Assembly: GCF_014839805.1 (NCBI RefSeq)
Contig: NC_051134.1
Span: forward strand, 8,277,170-8,341,169
Source of the DNA: Manduca sexta
Lineage: Eukaryota; Arthropoda; Insecta; Lepidoptera; Sphingidae
Reading direction: 5' to 3'
Length of the DNA: 64,000 nucleotides
In this document: positions 57,195-64,000 of the stretch, piece by piece
How the letters are laid out: the number at the start of each line of letters is the position of its first letter
Position numbering within the stretch: position 1 is the first letter of the stretch
The notes under the pieces: model-generated
The model's input: only the letters and a program-made list of their open reading frames with translations
Databases searched by the model: none
Told to the model about the DNA's origin: nothing
Made by a program: the position numbers and the translations under genes

Positions 57195-57530
57195 GAAACA
57201 TCAATCCGCCAACACATGCGCACAATCGCACCGGTGATAAAACACAAAACACAACTCTCACGGCACAGGTTACCGCACGCACGACGTCACGCGGCTGGTG
57301 AAGACGAATACCTGCTGCAGGTATACCTGGTCACACCTTTGACCAATCAGCGCGCAGCTTACCTGCGCAGCTCGATAAAACTGGGCGTGGCCTCGAGCGC
57401 GGCGCCTACCTGTACCCACCTGCGAGTGACGCAGGTGTGCAGTGACTCCGAGCGCGGTTGGTCCGACCTCTTCCAATGGTGATAGCTCACCTGTCGAGTG
57501 GCGACCACCTGGGGGCGGATGTGGGTATCT
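57195..57530. promoter_or_regulatory. GC-rich island with ten CAGGT/ACCTG cores
   Basis: CAGGT or its complement ACCTG occurs at 57266, 57310, 57318, 57325, 57361, 57408, 57418, 57432, 57488 and 57506. Four of these are CACCTG/CAGGTG E-boxes, and one is GCAGGTGT (57431-57438), a proneural-type site. The segment also has GACGTCA, a CCAAT box (57343), and GGGCGTGGC (57383), a GC box. By chance about one core or fewer would be expected in this length. CAGGTR sites are bound by Snail/ZEB-type zinc fingers, by Zelda-like factors (CAGGTA) and by bHLH dimers (CAGGTG). Overlapping frames on both strands (88 and 68 codons) have no domain. This is the strongest candidate cis-regulatory module in the window. 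Confidence 0.5.
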
Positions 57531-57539
57531 AGGTCAGCT

Positions 57540-59080
57540 ATGTACTGTTATATAATCGATGTTCGCGGCAAAGTGCTGTTTGTATTCGATTTAGAATTGT
57601 ACTAAGGTAGATATGTAACTTGTATTGTATATATACAGCAGTATTAAGTAGCCGAAGGGTATTCATGCTTGTTGACACTCAATGACGTCGAATAAGCATG
57701 TGATTAGTGAGGTGAAATATGTAACATTGCAATTTAATTCTTGTTAGCACCTCTGTGTGCCTACCCAATGCGTACAATTGTAGGCGTTCGTACAGAGTAT
57801 ATTGCTATACAGGTCGCTCAACCATAGCAATTGTTTAGACTAGAATTCTACACTACGTAGTTAGCTACTGCAACATTAGCTTTTATATGTAGTAGAGCGA
57901 ACATTTAGGTAATGTCTTTAGAATAGACTCATGCAGTCTCGTATATTTGTAGGAGTATAATATTCGTTCTCTATGATTTATATTTCATCACAAGCTGCAA
58001 GTAAAGAACGTAAACATATATTACTCATCTATTATATACGCATTGCGCCTAAATAAAAAAAATAGTAGAACGAATCTTTATAAATTGACTCTTGATACCT
58101 TATGCAAAGTACCTCAGTATATAACTTTACTACCTAAGACGGCACATAGGCGGGGTGGCGTCTGATTACAGGGGGGAGGGAGCCAGGCGGCCAGGTCGAG
58201 GCAAGTTTGAAGACAAATTGTGTAGGTAGGGGCAGGGGGAAAAAATGGCGGCGATGACGTCCCACGTCGTGGTTAAAAATAAATGGATAGCGAAATGTTT
58301 TATGTCGTGATGGGATGTAGAGTGGGCTTTGGTTGGCCTTTTGTTATTTCAGTCAACCTTTGAATATGTTACGTATCAGTTTACATTGTAGTGTAATAGC
58401 TTTGTTCACGGATTCGCTCGGATGAAGTCCTTTTCCGCGAAATAGGTTCTGTTGTACTCTTTTCTCGAATGAAGAGTACGATATAGCACTGAGGTTATGA
58501 CTGTAGTTATGAGTAAGTAAATTTTCATTCGAATGTTTTCAACGTTACGAGCATTGACAATTAACCAAACATCTTCATAAATTCGTGATTATAAGATTAA
58601 TATACTAAGATAGCAGTACTAAGACTTAACTAACAAGCAGGTGTAACCTTACCAAGATAAGTAACAGCGCTGCTGAACTTTTTATCTGCGCGCCTTCGCT
58701 CGTTATAAGTTGGCTTCGTTTCCGGCGCTCGCTCCACAGCTATAACTCCGCTTGTTTACCTCAGTTAGTGAGGGAAATAACCGGTTTGGTAATTAATTTG
58801 TTAGTTGAGATGATAAATATTGGTAATCTGGAAGATGGTTTTTAAGAGTATAGGCCAACGAGTTAGTGGGTTTTGTGAGATTGTCTCCACTGTCTCTAGT
58901 AGTATCTCTATGGGGTTATGTATGTAATACCTGTCTTAAAAGTAAGATATAGGACTAAGGAAAGTAAGGGGATGGTTCATGGTATAGTAAATATATCTGA
59001 GTAAAAAATAGACAACGAGCGGTATTCATACTAAACTAAATATTCAAATTATGAGAATAATAATCGGTATAAAATGTATT
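57540..59080. other. Unique interval with a second GC island
   Basis: 58135-58290 is G-rich and includes AAAAAATGGCGGCGATGACG, with a YY1/Pho-type AAAATGGCGGC core followed by GATGACGTCCCACGTCG. 58690-58745 is a smaller CpG-rich spot. No gene recognised; the ATG at 58246 opens only about 20 codons. Confidence 0.35.
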
Positions 59081-59084
59081 TTGC

Positions 59085-59215
59085 AATTTTGAGGGTATGT
59101 GAAGTTTGCCAATCTGCACTAAGCCAACATGGTGGACTGAGGCCTAATCCCTCTCAGTAGTAGAGGAGGCCCGTGCCCAGCAGTGGGACAGTATATAATA
59201 CAGGGCTGATATTAT
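59085..59215 (+). repeat. tRNA-related SINE family B, 3' half
   Basis: ATTTTGAGGGTATGTGAAG, TTGCCAATCTGCACTAAGCC, GGACTGAGGCCTAATCCCTC and CCGTGCCCAGCAGTGGGAC, ending in ATATTATTATTA. The best preserved 3' half; the head is missing. Confidence 0.75.
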
Positions 59216-59219
59216 TATT

Positions 59220-59780
59220 AACATATTTTGCAAAATCTTTAACAATCTTCATAAGAAATATAACAGCGTTGTACCATGTAACTACCAACCAATCAAATGT
59301 TGTGGAATGCGAACATTTGATTGATTACGAATCTAGATAGATTATACAACGTCATTCTACGTAATCTATGAGTTTAACACAAATGAAAATCAACGTTTCA
59401 AGTCAGAGCAGCCCTTGTGCGTTTACTACGACAAAGTTGCATAGTAATATGAAACACGTATTCAGTTAACAGAGACCGTGGACCCAGTAATTGTATGTTG
59501 TATAACATTCCGTGAACTTTACCGAGATAATTTAATTCGTTAAATACGCGTAAATCTAACTCAGTAGAACGAACAGAAGGAATTTTAGAATACCATTTTT
59601 CCACACTGCACTTCTTACGAATTTAAGACGTTATTGCAGCTCTTTGGTAAATAGACTAGGAGAAAACATAGTTATATTTTAAGGTCTGAGACTAAGTTAT
59701 GAATTTGTTTATTAAATTGTTTAATATATTTAAATGAACGTTATTATAATACTCTAAATTAATGTTGGAGCAATAAGTTA
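59220..59780. other. Unique interval, nothing recognised
   Basis: AT-rich. ACATTTGATTGG-type sequences occur in inverted orientation around 59290-59320 (CCAATCAAATGTT / GAACATTTGATTG), forming a short hairpin. Confidence 0.35.
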
Positions 59781-59783
59781 GGA

Positions 59784-59838
59784 CTTTAGGTATAAGGCGA
59801 GATACAAGTTAGGACTTGTACCTCGCCTTATACCAAAG
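59784..59838. repeat. Near-perfect 21-bp hairpin with 4-nt loop
   Basis: The left arm 59789-59809 (starting GGTATAAGGCGAG) and right arm 59814-59834 are reverse complements with one mismatch. The loop is TAGG, and CTTT/AAAG extend the stem outside a one-base bulge. Such a structure could be transcribed as a small hairpin RNA or be a recent palindromic duplication. A second short palindrome, ACCTTAGC-CA-GCTAAGGT, lies at 59871-59888. Confidence 0.7.
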
Positions 59839-59889
59839 GGATCGAGAGTGGCTGAGAAGGTACAAAGTGCTACCTTAGCCAGCTAAGGT

Positions 59890-60752
59890 TTAACTTAGCT
59901 CTAGGCTAGGTTTTATACTTTAGATAGTAGTTAAAATGAGTCACTTTGGTATTTTTTTTTACTATTATCTAAGTTCCTTTGTGTTTATTTCTATTTTTGA
60001 AATCATAGAAATTTTGACGATAAACGTTCTTGATAATTATTATTATTTTATACAACACCGGGTAATAAAGACAGTGTACCTAATGCAGCAATGTTAATAA
60101 AACGTTCTGGGAAGTAGGTATTGGTTATAAATATTGTGATGCTATTAATCAAGTGGCATGCACATTATCACCGTCTCCTTATTCGATAACAAAGATATCT
60201 TCAGTATCTTCTTCCTACTATATTGTTCTTTAGGGCCTGTTTTACAATTTCTCGATAAATGGTACTCGTTACATTAATGTATAAGCCAACCAAATACAAA
60301 AGTCACACTACAATCTATGCTCTCAAATAAATGGTAATAAAATATGTACTATCTACATTAACTATTTAATACGATTACTACCAAATAAAATTTACTTAAA
60401 CCTTGTATAACGGGATCATAATATCTTAAATGAATAAACTAAAATGTGTTCAACTTCAACCATGTGAATTTATATTTTATTCAGTAGATTTTAGATAAAT
60501 GTATATAGGTATAAAGAAAGGGCGTCCTCTATTGGAGCTATTTGCATGGATAAAACCGGAGCACATGCGTCGGAATGAAGCCTTCTGCCAATGAGACATA
60601 CTGCGATAGCATCTAATTTGACTAAGTATATAATTTATGTGAGGCATTTGCATGATACCGCACCTACATACTAGTGTGGATTATATGTGGGAAGACAGTA
60701 AGGCAATGTAGATGCTAATAAAGCTGTGACGGTTAATCACTCACAAGTGGTT
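59890..60752. other. Unique interval, nothing recognised
   Basis: AT-rich, no gene or repeat copy recognised. Confidence 0.35.
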
Positions 60753-60769
60753 CTATTTTTAAATCATTC

Positions 60770-60970
60770 ACACACATCACGCATTTTTCCAAAAGGGTAT
60801 GCAGAGGCGCAACCAGGGCATCCACTTTTCGCCAGGTGTGTTCCGTTCCATGATAAGATAGGGGGCGAGCTTATCGTCATATCGTTTTGCCTGACCCGGG
60901 ATTCGAAACCAGGACCCCAGAGCGCTGCCGTACCGTGCATGCAGTACAACAATGCCACCGACGCATTTAG
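60770..60970 (-). repeat. tRNA-derived SINE family A with internal deletion
   Basis: Head and tail are present, but the stretch between the box B region and the GATATGACGATAAGCTC block is shortened by about 60 bp. Flanks TATTTTTAAATCATTC (60754-60769) and TATTTTTAAATTATTC (60971-60986) differ at one position and represent the target-site duplication. Confidence 0.88.
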
Positions 60971-60974
60971 TATT

Positions 60975-61740
60975 TTTAAATTATTCTGAAAAAACAAAAT
61001 TAACATGCTGAAGTAATTATACTTTACTGGTGAAGCGAGTAAAGGTAACCTATTCCTGCCTCAAATACTCTTGTCTGTACTCATCTTAAATTCCTGCAAT
61101 TGACTTCGAGGTGGAAATTGATGGGCGTTGAGTTCACTTAATATCAAAATATATTTTCTCATTTGTTATTGCTATTTTTAGTTCAACTTCAAGTAGTTTC
61201 GATTGTAGAAATAGAAATACATTAGGATAATTATAGCTCGTCTAGGCATTCCGGATATAAAATTAATATAATTTAACGGTATTAAAATTTACAACATTTT
61301 TTTTAAATATTAACTTATAATAAAATTTTAAGACTAAGCTTTAGTTGATTATGATGCCAAGAGTTTTTCATTACACAACGTACCCTACTGTTCTATAGCA
61401 TCTCATACAATTATTTTGACAAAAAACGTTGAACGTACAACGTCTATGCTTTGTTTATAGGGCGACGTGATGGCGTGAACGCATTTACATAAAACAATTC
61501 ACTAAATATCAGCCAATATGTTCATTGTTCAGGCTCCATTTACTCGTATTCAAATACTAGACCATATTCCATGTAAAATATTTCTCGAATTTTCATGGCT
61601 GGCTAAAATTGACGGAGAAAAAATATTAAATAAAAAAAAAACGAACATTATCGGACTTTTGATATTTTATTAAAAAAGATATCTTTGTAAACTCAATATA
61701 CAAGATTATGGCCATATTAGCAGTAGGTGGGCAAGAGCAT
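60975..61740. other. Unique interval, nothing recognised
   Basis: AT-rich, no gene or repeat copy recognised. Confidence 0.35.
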
Positions 61741-61744
61741 TACT

Positions 61745-61990
61745 ATTTCAACCATATTTAACATCTGCCCGGATAGCGACCACCGTACACAAGGCGTTAA
61801 AACCCGCCATAGTGGCCCACGTAAGTGTGTCGCGTTCTAAGATCAGCCTGTGTATATCTGGTTCTAACAAGCTAGCATAATTGTGTCGACTGCCGAGGGG
61901 TAATCATCTCTCGTCAGTCGACATTCTATTAGACCCCGCTCCACTTACCATCAGATACAGGGGGCACTTCACCATGTCCGTATAAAAAAA
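61745..61990 (+). repeat. Dispersed retroposon, family C, plus sense
   Basis: CTGCCCGGATAGCGACCACC, AAACCCGCCATAGTGGCCC, TGTGTCGACTGCCGAGGGG, CTCTCGTCAGTCGACATTC, CTTACCATCAGATACAGGG, then TATAAAAAAAA. The A run at the 3' end fixes the sense of this family. Confidence 0.8.
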
Positions 61991-61994
61991 ATCT

Positions 61995-62655
61995 TTACGA
62001 TATCATTGTAAATGCTGTGTATTTTATATGTGCTATTAATTTATAGCTCTGGTGCATTGATTACGTAACCCGAAAGAACACGAAGCAATCCTCAGAGCCA
62101 GCTGCAGCGACTCCAGGTTGTTTGTGGCGTTCGTGTCATTCAAGATTCCTTTGATTCTATTTCAGTATGATTGTAGATAGATCTATATATAAGCTCTTAC
62201 GTTATGTATCTTACGATAGCGTGATGTAAAACCCTTGGGGAATGAATTACAAAAAAAAAATGTTTATTTACGCCATGATAGGTACTTACAACTTCAGTTC
62301 CTATAGCTAATGGTTTAACCTTTGCATTGTCTATGAGTCAGTTTAAAGATTTTTATTAATTGTTTATTATAATTTTAATATCTGTTTGAAAAATTAAAAC
62401 AGTTAAGACATTAATATTCACAGGGACTCACATATTCGCTAAAGCCGCTATAATATTCTCTGTAAGTGTTGGTCCCACCTCTTCTCTAGGGACGGGCAGT
62501 TTAACAAGCATAACAGTTTACACATAATTGTCTCCAACACGAAGCACTAACTCACCCCCTCCACCGTGACCCGAATTGACCCACATTCAAACACTCTAAA
62601 TTTATGCAAAGTGACGGTAGATGGCGTTATATGCAGATGGGATGAAGCTTTGATA
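61995..62655. other. Unique interval, nothing recognised
   Basis: AT-rich to balanced, no gene or repeat copy recognised. Confidence 0.35.
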
Positions 62656-62662
62656 TTCAATT

Positions 62663-62858
62663 TTACTGGTGGTAGGTGTCTCATATGTGGGAGTCCGTCT
62701 GGGCACGTACTACCGCATTATCTATTTCTGCCTCCAAGCAGCAATGTAGTCACTGTTGTGTTCCGGTTTGAAGGACATTGTAGCCAGTGTAACTACTGGA
62801 CATAATAAGGCTTAATATCTCATGTTTCAGGATAACGAGCGCATTGGAATACCAAACG
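62663..62858 (+). repeat. Dispersed retroposon family D, plus sense
   Basis: ACTGGTGGTAGGTGTCTCAT, GGGAGTCCGTCTGGGCACG, TTGTGTTCCGGTTTGAAGG, ATTGTAGCCAGTGTAACTAC and ATTGGAATACCAAACG match the 38024 copy. The 3' half and tail are missing. The 79-codon frame that overlaps it is a by-product of the repeat. Confidence 0.65.
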
Positions 62859-62859
62859 A

Positions 62860-63950
62860 ATACAAAGATATAAAAAAGACGATGTTGTCTGTGATCGAAG
62901 GATATACACAGACTTAACAAGTTATGTTCGAGGACGAAAATAGAAGAGTACCACGTAGTGCCTTTTAAAAAGCATATCATTACTCTATCGTCGTTGGCCT
63001 AACTACCTGGCTCTAGCTTTTTAATTTTTACTGCAAAAAGGATTGTTTATTTTTTTAAGCGACCTGAACCCTGCCTTCAATTCCTCTGTCGAATCTAGTT
63101 CTAGGCAAAACGCGTTAGTAAAGCAGGTAAAATTTTGACGATCATGCAAAATTGCTTTATCTTTGAAATAAAATAACTGTACATAACATATTAAGTAAGA
63201 CTAAATGAATGTCCCCTCTGCGTAGAGTAGTTTATTCTGTGACGGGCGACTAGGAGGCTAACGCGGCGTGACGTCATCAAAGCGCCGGCTAATGACGTGT
63301 CCTGTTACAGGGTAATAAGGCATGCAATGGGAGGTGACGTCGTGCCTTCTGACGCCACTAGAACCTTTCTAGTACCTACTAGAGTGGATTCTCAGTTTGC
63401 TTACTTAAGATGTCGACGTGAGTATCGTCCTTGAAAGCATTCGTAACGACCTATTTGTTTAGTACAATTAAAAGGTACAAATTAGATGTAGTGAGCCGAT
63501 TTGAATTTATGTGGCAAGATATTTTAAACAGCTATCAATAAAGTCGAAATTGCGGTACTACATTATTAAATTTACTACTCAGGTGATACAGAGTTTGTAG
63601 AATCTGCAGACGTTTTTTTATTCCAACAGATAGTATTTTTATTCACGCTCGTCGTGCTTGTCTCCTTATATCAAATTGAATTATAGGGGACTTCTATCAC
63701 ATTTGCTTTGTGTTTACGTAATTAACTATTTTAAATTATTATACGTGCATGTTAAGGTTTAGTGCATGATTCATTATTTACCTAAAAGATTTAATATAAA
63801 TAACCTTTGTTCCTAATCTCATTAATTTACATGTTTCGTTAGGGGGTTAATAGGAACTGGAAAAATCTTATGAGAATATTTTTGAGAAAGCCTATCGCCG
63901 TTCGAAGAACTCCAGTCCAGGCAACGTGCGTATATTTCTTTATTTTTATT
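62860..63950. other. Unique interval with a CRE-like cluster
   Basis: AT-rich outside 63225-63365, which is listed separately. No gene or repeat copy. Confidence 0.35.
63225..63365. promoter_or_regulatory. CRE/ATF-like motif cluster
   Basis: TGACGTCA at 63269-63276, TGACGTGT at 63293-63300, TGACGTCG at 63335-63342 and TGACGCC at 63350-63356 lie within 90 bp, in a GC-rich patch (GCGCCGGC) surrounded by AT-rich DNA. Clustering fits a CREB/ATF-type enhancer or promoter; no adjacent gene is seen. Confidence 0.4.
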
Positions 63951-63954
63951 CGGG

Positions 63955-64000
63955 GACAAAGAGACGCCCTGCACCTGATGGTAAGTAGAGTGATGTCCAA
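63955..64000 (-). repeat. Dispersed retroposon family C, cut by window end
   Basis: GCCCTGCACCTGATGGTAAG and GAGTGATGTCCAA match the start of the plus-strand form of the family; the rest lies beyond the window. Confidence 0.6.

Noticed and set aside
57216..57482. Overlapping 88- and 68-codon frames on both strands
   Set aside because: They arise from high GC content and few stop codons in the regulatory-like island; no domain, no splice evidence.
58246..58310. ATG in strong context (AAAATGGCGGCG) as a gene start
   Set aside because: The frame closes after about 20 codons with no donor site that is convincing; more likely a YY1/Pho-like motif.
62566..62805. 79-codon frame ending in a Cys-containing segment (FEGHCSQCNYW)
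   Set aside because: The frame lies in a dispersed retroposon (family D), and the apparent zinc-finger spacing comes from repeat sequence.

Overview
This window looks like nuclear DNA of a lepidopteran (moth or butterfly). The basis is its mix of repeats: R1-clade non-LTR retrotransposons with GC-rich coding ends, tRNA-derived SINEs with pol III boxes, non-autonomous Helitrons of the TCTATACTA...CTAGT type, and retroelement tails made of GATGA or TAAA repeats, all in AT-rich unique DNA. Species, chromosome and host gene cannot be named from the sequence. I found no intact host protein-coding gene and no convincing multi-exon gene. Nearly all long open frames fall in transposon remnants, SINEs or low-complexity DNA. 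The window is therefore an intergenic desert or part of a very large intron. || Layout. 1-1024: 3' end of an R1-clade retrotransposon (C-terminal ORF2, structured 3'UTR, poly(A)), continuing off the left edge. 1-11 kb: unique AT-rich DNA with retroelement tails (1.15, 2.0, 2.2, 4.4, 4.7 and 5.0 kb) and GC-rich islands near 6 kb. 11.6-13.6 kb: two identical tRNA-Val(AAC) genes on opposite strands. 17.6-20.3 kb: an R1-clade reverse transcriptase pseudogene on the minus strand, split by a SINE with a clear target-site duplication. 22.3-23.1 kb: one Helitron nested in another. 27.9-29.2 kb: a large fold-back element with arms of about 555 bp. 30.1 kb: tRNA-Ile(AAT). 31.0-38.8 kb: SINEs, three hAT-type MITEs with 8-bp target duplications (one carrying a nested retroposon) and Helitrons. 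41.7-43.3 kb: two Helitrons tail to tail, one with a 123-bp internal tandem repeat. 44-64 kb: sparse repeats, a possible GC-rich exon at 47.9 kb, a strongly enriched CAGGT/ACCTG island at 57.2-57.5 kb, a near-perfect hairpin at 59.8 kb and a CRE-like cluster at 63.3 kb. || Working together. The only elements likely to be functional in a simple sense are the three tRNA genes and possibly the GC-rich islands as promoters or enhancers. The rest records repeated transposition, with several insertions datable relative to each other from nesting and target-site duplications. I do not see a clearly new multi-gene system. The most unusual items are the fold-back locus, the CAGGT-core island, the 59.8-kb hairpin, and two repeat families I cannot name.
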